From positions 1-20,878 of IMG/VR virus record IMGVR_UViG_3300021963_000788: 20,878 bases of DNA, one strand, 5' to 3'. A program made the position numbers and the translations under genes. The notes beneath the pieces are model-generated. The model was given only the letters and a program-made list of their open reading frames with translations, made no database searches and had not been told where the DNA came from. This stretch comes from a virus. Of the stretch, positions 7,207-12,846 are shown in pieces. Position 1 is the first letter of the stretch. Each line of letters begins with the position of its first letter.

Positions 7207-7442
7207 ACATTAGTGGCTTGTGGATGACTGTATTGAGTTTATTCACAGCTCTTTTTGCTTATGTTGCGCACGAAAAATTTACTGAACTAGCGCGCATTAC
7301 TATTTTATTGAACAAAACTCGTGAAGAAATAGCACGGGATAATGTTACGAATGCTGAAGTAGAGCGAATAACTGACCACATTGATCAGCGTTTTGACAAG
7401 TTGGAAGCGCGTATTGATCAGCTTATTTCCCAAAAAGGATAA
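7200..7442 (+). CDS. Small membrane-anchored coiled-coil protein
   Basis: The start is placed at the ATG at 7200, with AAGGA 7 bases before it, rather than at the GTG at 7194. The 80-residue product has one hydrophobic segment (about residues 4-22, LWMTVLSLFTALFAYVA) followed by a charged helical region to the end (ARITILLNKTREEIARDN, then IDQRFDKLEARIDQLI with heptad-like spacing). This is a single N-terminal membrane anchor with a coiled coil, the general shape of inner-membrane spanins and of some phage accessory proteins. It lies among virion genes and far from the holin and endolysin, so spanin is only a possibility. Confidence 0.65.
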   Translation: MLDISGLWMTVLSLFTALFAYVAHEKFTELARITILLNKTREEIARDNVTNAEVERITDHIDQRFDKLEARIDQLISQKG

Positions 7443-7445
7443 ATC

Positions 7446-8141
7446 ATGAAACGCAAAGTTAAACGTTATCAAGAAGGCGGCGTTCTTACTGATAGATTTG
7501 GAAACCCAGTTCGTTCTGGTTCTGGAGAAACAGTTAAAACTCGTTTTGCTTCAACCCCCAAGTCAAGTTCTGTAGAAGTAGAAGAGCGTTCTACTAAAAG
7601 TCCAAGTGTAATGGCTGAAGAACTAGGGCAAGGCCCGATGGATTACGCAACTATGGGTAAGCGAGCCGGAGCAAGTTCGCCATTCTCTGGCCCTAAAGAA
7701 TATATATCTGAATCTTTAAAAGAAGATACAGAAACAGAATCAGAGTCCCCTCGTGGTATAGCCTCTGGCTTTAAGTCAGGCGAATCAAAATTTGAGCGAA
7801 AAGACAATGAAGTAAAAATGCCTGAAGTAAAGAAGAAGGTAATAAAGAAAGCGCCTGCAAAACCAGCATCTCAATCATTTCCTACTCGTGATAGAGATCG
7901 TGCTGATCAATCTTTTCCGCTTAAAACTGATGACAAAAAAGTTCCTCCGCTTCGCAAGATTGGTGAGGCAATTATGGGTACGATGGAAAATAAACCATTC
8001 CGTTCTTCTATGTACGACAAGATGAAAGGTCGTAAGGCTGGCGGTTCCATCAAGATGGCGTCTGGCGGCAAAACATCCAGCGCATCCTCCCGTGGTGACG
8101 GTATAGCCCAACGCGGCAAGACAAAGGGAAGGATCTGTTAA
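7446..8141 (+). CDS. Basic, largely disordered protein with KKGG/GKT-type C-terminus
   Basis: This 231-residue protein is rich in Lys, Arg, Ser, Glu and Pro and has low complexity through its middle (about 40-190), so it is probably disordered. The N-terminus (KRKVKRYQEGGVLTDRFG) and C-terminus carry Gly-basic elements. Residues 211-231 hold the signature SASSRGDGIAQRGKTKG, followed by a terminal Arg-Ile-Cys. The same signature recurs in the next two genes. An AAAGGA site precedes the ATG. It may be packaged with DNA or act in assembly; no function is known to me. Confidence 0.7.
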   Translation: MKRKVKRYQEGGVLTDRFGNPVRSGSGETVKTRFASTPKSSSVEVEERSTKSPSVMAEELGQGPMDYATMGKRAGASSPFSGPKEYISESLKEDTETESESPRGIASGFKSGESKFERKDNEVKMPEVKKKVIKKAPAKPASQSFPTRDRDRADQSFPLKTDDKKVPPLRKIGEAIMGTMENKPFRSSMYDKMKGRKAGGSIKMASGGKTSSASSRGDGIAQRGKTKGRIC

Positions 8142-8386
8142 TGGCTAAGACTAAGTACGCAGATGGCGGCATGACACAGCAGCCTACGTATCCTTTCTAT
8201 GGCAACCAGCCGCAAGCTGGCGGTCAGAATGGTGGCACGAATCAGACATTTAACATGCAGCCACAGGCCAATGCAGCGCCTAATCCGCAGCAACAGCCTA
8301 TGCAGACATTTAAAAAGGGTGGAAGCGTTTCCAGTGCTTCTAAACGTGCTGATGGTTGTGCTATCCGGGGTAAGACTCGTGCCTAG
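8141..8386 (+). CDS. Small Gln/Asn/Pro-rich protein with the same C-terminal signature
   Basis: The start ATG shares its first A with the upstream TAA stop, so translation is probably by restart. The 81-residue protein has a Gln/Asn/Gly/Pro-rich, disordered body (about residues 8-56) and then KKGGSVSSASKRADGCAIRG (residues 58-77) ending in KTRA. The last 20 residues align with the end of the upstream protein and with the middle of the next one, although the DNA differs at many third positions. It has no signal peptide or membrane segment. The function is unknown. Confidence 0.7.
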   Translation: MAKTKYADGGMTQQPTYPFYGNQPQAGGQNGGTNQTFNMQPQANAAPNPQQQPMQTFKKGGSVSSASKRADGCAIRGKTRA

Positions 8387-8822
8387 CGTTAGCAAAAAGC
8401 AAGAACGGTTTATGCAGGCGGTTGCCCACAATCCTGCATTTGCTAAAAAGGCCGGTGTGCCGCAATCTGTGGGTAAAGAATTTACAAAATCTGGAGGCGG
8501 TATGGCTGAGTCAAAGAAGATGGTCGGTAAAGAAATAGCGTTCATGAAGAAGAAGGGCGCTCCTAAGTCCATGGTTAAACATGAGATGGGCGAAATGACC
8601 GGCATGAAAAAAGGTGGCGCTACTAAGAAAATGGCTGGTGGTGGTATGGGTGCATCCAAGATGGGTGCTGTTAAAACTGCTGCTCCTAGCCGCGATGGTG
8701 TTGCTGTCAAAGGCAAAACCAAAGGTAAAAACCTTGGTGACTCTGGCAAGACCGTAGGCATCATGGGCGGCGGCATGAAAAAAGGCGGCATGTCCAAGAT
8801 GAAAAAAGGCGGGTACTGCTGA
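8379..8822 (+). CDS. Small basic modular protein (KKQ-FM-AVA and KKGG modules)
   Basis: The GTG at 8379 is chosen as the start because GGGGTA lies about 7 bases upstream and the conserved domain begins at once; further upstream the frame only shadows the previous gene. The 147-residue protein has an N-terminal module SVSKKQERFMQAVAHNPAFA ending in GVPQSVGKEF (3-35), common in small phage proteins. A second module KEIAFMKKKGAPKSMVKHEM (51-70) follows, then several MKKGG units (76-80, 133-137, 141-145), the signature TAAPSRDGVAVKGKTKGK (100-117) and a terminal Cys. It is rich in Met and Lys. It seems built by shuffling short modules; its role is unknown. Confidence 0.72.
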   Translation: MPSVSKKQERFMQAVAHNPAFAKKAGVPQSVGKEFTKSGGGMAESKKMVGKEIAFMKKKGAPKSMVKHEMGEMTGMKKGGATKKMAGGGMGASKMGAVKTAAPSRDGVAVKGKTKGKNLGDSGKTVGIMGGGMKKGGMSKMKKGGYC

Positions 8823-8823
8823 T

Positions 8824-9090
8824 ATGAGGCCATCTCGGGGCATGGGCGACATAGCCAAATCTAAAATGCCAGCGGGCACTAAGAAAGCCCGTCGGGATGA
8901 TACTGACTTCACCCAGTATAAAAAGGGTGGGAAGGTAAAACCAATATGGGATAGACCGCGTCCGAAGAAATTGGGTAAGCCGTCTGTGTTAACTGCTGTA
9001 AAGAAAGCATCCGCTAAAGCAGCGGCTAAAGCAGCAGGTAGACCTTATCCAAATTTAATCGACAATATGCGGGCTGCTCGGAAAGGATGA
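8824..9090 (+). CDS. Small highly basic phage protein
   Basis: The 88-residue protein begins one base after the preceding stop. It starts with MRPSRGMGDIAKSKMP, has a YKKGGKV element (about 37-43), a Pro/Arg/Trp segment (WDRPRPKKLGKPS) and a basic Ala-rich helix with KKASAKAAAKAAGRPYPNLI (about 60-79). The end is strongly basic. It has no acidic patch, membrane segment or enzyme motif. The Lys/Ala helix resembles the tails of nucleic-acid-binding proteins, so DNA binding in the virion is possible, but this is inference from composition. Confidence 0.7.
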   Translation: MRPSRGMGDIAKSKMPAGTKKARRDDTDFTQYKKGGKVKPIWDRPRPKKLGKPSVLTAVKKASAKAAAKAAGRPYPNLIDNMRAARKG

Positions 9091-9096
9091 TTTGAA

Positions 9097-9372
9097 ATGG
9101 CAAGCAAGTTTCCAGATTTGACAGGCGACGGCAAAGTTACGCAAGCAGATATCCTTAAGGGCCGTGGTATTGAGGGCATGAAAAAGGGTGGCAAGACGGG
9201 GGGCAAATGGATACAAGAAGCAATAAAGAAACCTGGCGCATTGCGCAAGTCGCTTGGTGTAAAGGCTGGGAAGACCATCCCGGCAAAGAAACTAGCAAAG
9301 GCCGCAAAGGCTCCGGGCACCCTCGGTAAGAGAGCGCGTTTAGCAGAAACTCTTAAAGGCTTGAAGAAGTAA
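9097..9372 (+). CDS. Small basic protein with a calcium-loop motif and KPGALR module
   Basis: This 91-residue protein has three parts. Residues 7-18 (DLTGDGKVTQAD) fit a dockerin or EF-hand calcium loop, with D7, T9, D11, T15 and D18 at ligand positions. Residues 27-32 are GMKKGG, the peptide shared with neighbours. From about residue 36 comes KWIQEAIKKPGALRKSLGVK and a Lys/Ala-rich helical end (KRARLAETLKGLKK), a module seen in many small phage proteins. AAGGA lies upstream of the ATG. It may be a virion protein stabilised by calcium; the motif is seen, the binding is inferred. Confidence 0.72.
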   Translation: MASKFPDLTGDGKVTQADILKGRGIEGMKKGGKTGGKWIQEAIKKPGALRKSLGVKAGKTIPAKKLAKAAKAPGTLGKRARLAETLKGLKK

Positions 9373-9374
9373 TC

Positions 9375-10115
9375 ATGCCATACACAACCAGCACTACAGC
9401 GTTTAACCCAACTCTTAATGATCTCTGCGAAGAGGCATTCGAGAGGTGCGGTCTTGAGATGCGTACTGGTTATGATTTCCGCACGGCTCGTCGCAGTCTT
9501 AACTTGCTGCTGACAGAGTGGGCTAATCGCGGTATCAACTTATGGACTATAGACAGCGGTACGATTCCACTTATACAGGGAGTAAACACGTATGACCTTC
9601 CTAACGATACTGTTGATCTTATCGAGCATGTTATTCGTAATTACCCTGGCTCCCAGGCGAACCAGATCGACATCAACATCAACCGAATAAGTGTATCTAC
9701 GTACTCCACAATACCGAATAAGCTGACGCAAGGCCGTCCTATTCAGGTGTGGATTAACCGTCGTTCAGGTCAGACTACAGATGAAGTAGGAGCTACAACA
9801 AAGGTTCCGCAGATAGTCGTATGGCCTACGCCAGATCAGGGGACAGTCGATGCTCCATTCTATTATTTTGTTTACTATCGCCTTCGTCGCATGGTTGATG
9901 CTGGTAATGGTGTGAATGTAGAAGAGATTCCATTCCGCTTCCAAGAGTGCTTGATTTGCGGCTTGGCTTACAGGCTGGCTATGAAACTGCCAGGCGGCTT
10001 AGAGCGCATACAGTTGCTGAAGTCTCAGTACGATGAGGCATGGGAAATGGCGGCAGGAGAAGACCGCGAGAAAGCGCCAGATCGTTTGGTGCCTCGCATG
10101 ATTACTTACAGGTGA
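9375..10115 (+). CDS. Head-tail adaptor, P22 gp4-like (probable)
   Basis: Adaptor proteins form a ring under the portal and join it to the tail. This 246-residue protein has the characteristic start: LNDLCEEAFERCGLE, then DFRTARRSLNLLLTEWANRG (residues 34-53), INLWTI, and a strand pair TYDLPNDTVDLIEHVI. A helical C-terminus (PFRFQECLICGLAYRLAMKL, about 185-204) follows. These elements are typical of gp4-like tail accessory factors and of T7 gp11-type tubular proteins. In P22 gp4 lies just after the coat gene; here it is separated from it by the HNH gene and the small-protein cluster. At 246 residues it is longer than P22 gp4 (166). Confidence 0.7.
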   Translation: MPYTTSTTAFNPTLNDLCEEAFERCGLEMRTGYDFRTARRSLNLLLTEWANRGINLWTIDSGTIPLIQGVNTYDLPNDTVDLIEHVIRNYPGSQANQIDININRISVSTYSTIPNKLTQGRPIQVWINRRSGQTTDEVGATTKVPQIVVWPTPDQGTVDAPFYYFVYYRLRRMVDAGNGVNVEEIPFRFQECLICGLAYRLAMKLPGGLERIQLLKSQYDEAWEMAAGEDREKAPDRLVPRMITYR

Positions 10116-10118
10116 TGT

Positions 10119-10541
10119 ATGCCTAGTAAATATACAGCCGGAAAAAAAGCCATCGCCGAGTGCGATAGGTGCGGCTTTCGTTATTTACTTAAAGAACTTA
10201 AAAAGCTTACGATTAAAACAAAGAATGTAAATATTAAGGTGTGCCGTACTTGCTGGGAGCCAGACCAACCACAATTGAGCCTTGGCTTATATCCTGTGAA
10301 CGATGCGCAAGCTGTACGTGATCCACGGCCTGACAAGTCTTACTGGCAGTCTGGTTTTACTGGCGTACAGACAGACATACAATCTGGGCCATTGATTACA
10401 GAAGATGGTTATCCTGGCGGTGGTAGCCGGATAATTCAGTGGGGCTGGAATCCAGTAGGCGGAGCAAGAGGTATAGACGATGGACTGACACCAAACAATT
10501 TGGTAGCTAGTACGTCAGTTTCAAACGTAACCATAAACTAG
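10119..10541 (+). CDS. Zinc-finger-like phage protein, possibly virion
   Basis: This 140-residue protein has an N-terminal pair of Cys-x2-Cys knuckles: C15-C18 (ECDRCGFRY) and C42-C45 (KVCRTCWEP), separated by a Lys-rich linker, which would make a zinc ribbon. After it comes a Pro/Asp segment ending in RDPRPD and a Gly/Trp-rich tail (GGGSRIIQWGWNPVGG, about 101-116). I have seen related genes in aquatic podoviruses where the Cys pairs are partly lost, usually labelled structural. The gene lies 3 bases after the adaptor gene, with AGGTGA before the ATG. A role in the neck or tail is likely from the context. Confidence 0.7.
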   Translation: MPSKYTAGKKAIAECDRCGFRYLLKELKKLTIKTKNVNIKVCRTCWEPDQPQLSLGLYPVNDAQAVRDPRPDKSYWQSGFTGVQTDIQSGPLITEDGYPGGGSRIIQWGWNPVGGARGIDDGLTPNNLVASTSVSNVTIN

Positions 10542-10550
10542 GAGTACAAG

Positions 10551-10715
10551 ATGGACACAAAGCAAGTTAAACAGATCGCCAGCAAAGAAGTGAAATCGCA
10601 CGAAAAGCGTATGCACAAGATGGCAAAAGGTGGCGTTACTACTGAATCCATGGAAAAATACGGTCGCAATATGGCTCGTGTTATGAACCAGAAATCTAAC
10701 GGAAGAGGTCGCTAA
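10551..10715 (+). CDS. 54-residue basic helical protein
   Basis: This short gene has an AGGAG site 5 bases before its ATG and ends with a TAA whose last A begins the next ATG (TAATG). The product is very basic and mostly helical: TKQVKQIASKEVKSHEKRMH, then KMAKGG and a tail with EKYGRNMARVMNQK. It carries a KGG element like the cluster at 8141-9372. Its length, phase with neighbours and site all support a real gene, and I recognise the KEVK...H..RMH pattern from similar phages. Function unknown; nucleic-acid binding is possible. Confidence 0.75.
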   Translation: MDTKQVKQIASKEVKSHEKRMHKMAKGGVTTESMEKYGRNMARVMNQKSNGRGR

Positions 10716-10972
10716 TGGCTAAGTTCTCGCAAAAGGTTAAGGGTAAGGAAGTAGGTCAAGCATCTACTTATGCCCAGCCTCACACTATGAGCGGCAAAGA
10801 AGTAAAAGGTGATCTGCCTTATACAGCTGGCGCGAAGGTTATAGATGACATGAACATCTCTGTTGCTGGTCTTAGCAAGGGTAACTACAAAGAGGCCAAG
10901 ACTGACGGCATCAAGATGCGCGGCGCTGGTGCTGCGACCAAGGGCACAATGTGCCGGGGGCCGATGGCTTAA
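10715..10972 (+). CDS. Small basic phage protein with TDGIKMRG ending
   Basis: The 85-residue product begins at the overlapping TAATG. It has a basic start (KFSQKVKGKEVGQAS), a middle with YTAGAKVIDDMNIS and a C-terminus KTDGIKMRGAGAATKGTMCR (about 63-82) that ends in GPMA. The DGI-x-x-RG stretch looks like a variant of the DG-x-A-x-RGKT signature of the cluster, but the GKT part is replaced by GAGAATKGT. It has no membrane segment. It is followed with no gap by the next gene, so coupled translation is likely. The function is unknown. Confidence 0.7.
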   Translation: MAKFSQKVKGKEVGQASTYAQPHTMSGKEVKGDLPYTAGAKVIDDMNISVAGLSKGNYKEAKTDGIKMRGAGAATKGTMCRGPMA

Positions 10973-11650
10973 ATGAACTACACCCAGTTAAAAGCTGCGA
11001 TTCAGTCGTACACGGAGAACTACGAGACCGAGTTTGAGTCTTATATTCCTACGTTTGTACAACAGACCGAAGAACGTGTTTATAACACTGTTCAGCTGCC
11101 GTCATTACGCTCTAACAAAACGGGCGTATTGACTACTGGTAACAAGTATTTGCCCTGCCCGCTGGACTTTATGTCGGTGTATTCGTTGGCTGTTATTGAG
11201 AACTATAATACTTCAAATGAGGTATATCACTATCTTTTAAACAAAGATGTGAATTACATTCGTGAAGCGTATCCAACGCCAGCAGATACAGGACTGCCAT
11301 CGTACTACGCAATCTTTGGCCCAGCGGTAAGCAGCAACACAGTATCAAATGAGCTGACATTTATTCTTGGCCCAACGCCAGACAGTTCATACTATGCTGA
11401 ACTTCATTATTACTATTACCCAGAATCAATTGTCACTGCTGGTACGAGCTGGCTAGGTGACAATTATGATCCAGTGCTGTTGTATGGCTCTTTGCGCGAG
11501 GCTTACCTTTATATGAAGGGTGAGCAGGATTTAATCGCTAATGTAGAAGCAAAGTACAACGAAGCATTAGGTCAGTTGAAACGTCTGGGTGATGGCCTTG
11601 AAAGGCAGGATGCGTATCGTAGTGGTCAGACTAGAGTGAGAGTCACATGA
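10973..11650 (+). CDS. Second adaptor-like connector protein (SU10-type)
   Basis: The 225-residue protein has the layout of phage adaptor proteins: helices NYTQLKAAIQSYTEN and IPTFVQQTEERVYNTVQLPS (44-63), then strands RSNKTGVLTTGNKYLPCPLDF, a variable tyrosine-rich middle, and C-terminal helices YGSLREAYLYMKGEQ and VEAKYNEALGQLKRLGDG. This pattern is like the SU10 adaptor family. A second connector protein beside the gp4-like one is common in podoviruses with a two-ring neck. The ATG follows directly after the preceding stop and there is no good ribosome site close by, so re-initiation is likely. Its end overlaps the next gene by 4 bases. Confidence 0.7.
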   Translation: MNYTQLKAAIQSYTENYETEFESYIPTFVQQTEERVYNTVQLPSLRSNKTGVLTTGNKYLPCPLDFMSVYSLAVIENYNTSNEVYHYLLNKDVNYIREAYPTPADTGLPSYYAIFGPAVSSNTVSNELTFILGPTPDSSYYAELHYYYYPESIVTAGTSWLGDNYDPVLLYGSLREAYLYMKGEQDLIANVEAKYNEALGQLKRLGDGLERQDAYRSGQTRVRVT

Positions 11651-12069
11651 CAATCTATCAGGGACTGACTACAAGCTTCAAGGTTGACATGTTGGAGGGT
11701 AAGCAGAACGTAGCCTCTGACACGCTGAAGATGTCGCTGTACACCGCGTATGCCACGCTAGATCAGGATACGACCGCGTACACATCGGCGAATGAAATTA
11801 GTGGTACTGGCTACACTGCGGGCGGTCAAACACTGTCTAACGTGACCATAAATAGCGGTAGCAATACAGTGTATGTAAGCTTTAGCAATGTGGTTTGGAG
11901 TCCTGCTCAGTTTACAACTAGGGGTGCATTGATTTATAACGCAACAAAATCGAACGCCTCGATAGCAGTATTGGACTTTGGTTCGGACAAGATTCAAACT
12001 GGCAACAACACATTTACAGTAACTTTGCCGCCTGACACAGAGTCCAGTGCGCTAATTCGTATAACGTAA
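11647..12069 (+). CDS. Beta-rich tail or neck structural protein
   Basis: The start overlaps the adaptor stop in an ATGA. The 140-residue protein is predicted as a beta sandwich: the N-terminal TTSFKVDMLEG, then DTLKMSLYTAYATLDQ, a GTGYTAGGQTLSNVTI stretch and VYVSFSNVVWSPAQFTTRGA before a final ALIRIT. This arrangement is common in small phage proteins coded with adaptors and tail fibres. It is not toxin-like or enzymatic. The role is unknown; a tail or neck attachment protein is likely. Confidence 0.7.
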   Translation: MTIYQGLTTSFKVDMLEGKQNVASDTLKMSLYTAYATLDQDTTAYTSANEISGTGYTAGGQTLSNVTINSGSNTVYVSFSNVVWSPAQFTTRGALIYNATKSNASIAVLDFGSDKIQTGNNTFTVTLPPDTESSALIRIT

Positions 12070-12078
12070 GGAGTAATC

Positions 12079-12654
12079 ATGGGTATCGAAAATTCTAAAT
12101 CCAGTGAAATTGTTGCAGGCACTACTGCACGTAAGACTGGTTTTGTTGAGGGCATGTCTGCTGGTGGCGCGTTTACCGTTACCTGCATGGACAAAGACGG
12201 CAACGAGAAGTGGGTTGATATTGCGTCAAACTTGGTGGTAAACACAGGTTTGCAAGACATGAACACTAAGTTTTTTAGTGGTTCTGCTTATACAGCTGCT
12301 TGGTATGTTGGTCTGGTAAATGGCTCATCATCTAGCACAACATTCTCTGGTGGCGATACGTTGGCATCTCACGCTGGTTGGGATGAGAACACCAGCTACT
12401 CTGGCAACCGCAAGGCAGCTACGTTTGGCGCAGCTACGTTGAATGACCCATCTAACATCAACAACTCATCGTCTACAGCATCGTTTACTATGAATGCAAA
12501 TGCCACTATTGCTGGCGCGTTCTTGACGAATGTAGCGACAGGCACCACAGGCTTGTTATTCTCTGAATCAGATTTCCAATCGCCTGGTGACCGTACAGTG
12601 GTAAGCGGTGACGTTCTGCTTGTTACATACTCGTTCAACCTTGACGCGACCTAA
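12079..12654 (+). CDS. Beta-rich virion structural protein, unknown role
   Basis: The 191-residue protein starts after an AAGGAG site. The N-terminus (IVAGTTARKTGFVEGMSAGG) leads to a core with NLVVNTGLQDMNTKFFSG, AAWYVGLVNGSSSS, TLASHAGWDENTSYSGN and repeated Thr/Ser/Asn strands, then a last strand VSGDVLLVTYSFNLD. The AWYVGL...LASHAGW...Y pattern recurs in phage structural proteins. It may be a minor tail or decoration protein. There is no signal peptide, membrane segment or enzyme motif. Confidence 0.7.
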   Translation: MGIENSKSSEIVAGTTARKTGFVEGMSAGGAFTVTCMDKDGNEKWVDIASNLVVNTGLQDMNTKFFSGSAYTAAWYVGLVNGSSSSTTFSGGDTLASHAGWDENTSYSGNRKAATFGAATLNDPSNINNSSSTASFTMNANATIAGAFLTNVATGTTGLLFSESDFQSPGDRTVVSGDVLLVTYSFNLDAT

Positions 12655-12666
12655 TAGGAGATAAAG

Positions 12667-12843
12667 ATGCCAGCATTTAAAAAAGGCGACGTAGTTAAGG
12701 TCAATACAGTTTTGCCGGAAGGCCCGATTGTTAAGATGCGCATGGATGACGACGGTACTATTTATTACCTGTTGGCATGGACTGCCGACGGCGTTGAGCA
12801 TGAGCGTTGGTTTATGGAAGATCAGCTTGTTTCTGTGGGGTAA
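12667..12843 (+). CDS. 58-residue DUF2158/YodC-like small protein
   Basis: The gene has an AGGAG site (taggagataaag) and a 58-residue product: PAFKKGDVVKVNTVLPEGPI, then VKMRMDDDGTIYYLLAWTADG and a final stretch with HERWFMEDQLVSVG. The FKKGDVV start, central -DGT-YYL-AW strand and an end with QLV are like the small SH3-like barrel of DUF2158/YodC proteins. Their function is not known to me. It ends 3 bases before the next gene's GTG. Phages often carry such small barrels; the family match is from memory. Confidence 0.7.
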   Translation: MPAFKKGDVVKVNTVLPEGPIVKMRMDDDGTIYYLLAWTADGVEHERWFMEDQLVSVG

Positions 12844-12846
12844 TGT

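Noticed and set aside
8100-8126. Walker A-like G-x4-GKT in the 7446 product, also in 8141 and 8379, as evidence of ATPases
   Set aside because: The motif is at or near the end of short disordered proteins, with no Walker B, no strand-loop-helix around it and no P-loop domain length. It is treated as a shared tag.
8199-8378. N-terminal extension of the 8379 protein from an ATG at 8199
   Set aside because: This part is the out-of-frame reading of the 8141 gene. The conserved module starts at the GTG at 8379, which has its own ribosome site.
8602-8813. A-rich runs in atgaaaaaaggc as ribosomal frameshift sites
   Set aside because: The A-run is read as ATG AAA AAA GG, not in the A-AAA-AAG phase needed for -1 slippage, and no overlapping frame encodes a sensible extension.
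8138-8833. 231-residue minus-strand open frame over the small basic genes
   Set aside because: It runs against all genes, has no start signals and a composition explained by the Met/Lys/Gly codons of the plus-strand genes.
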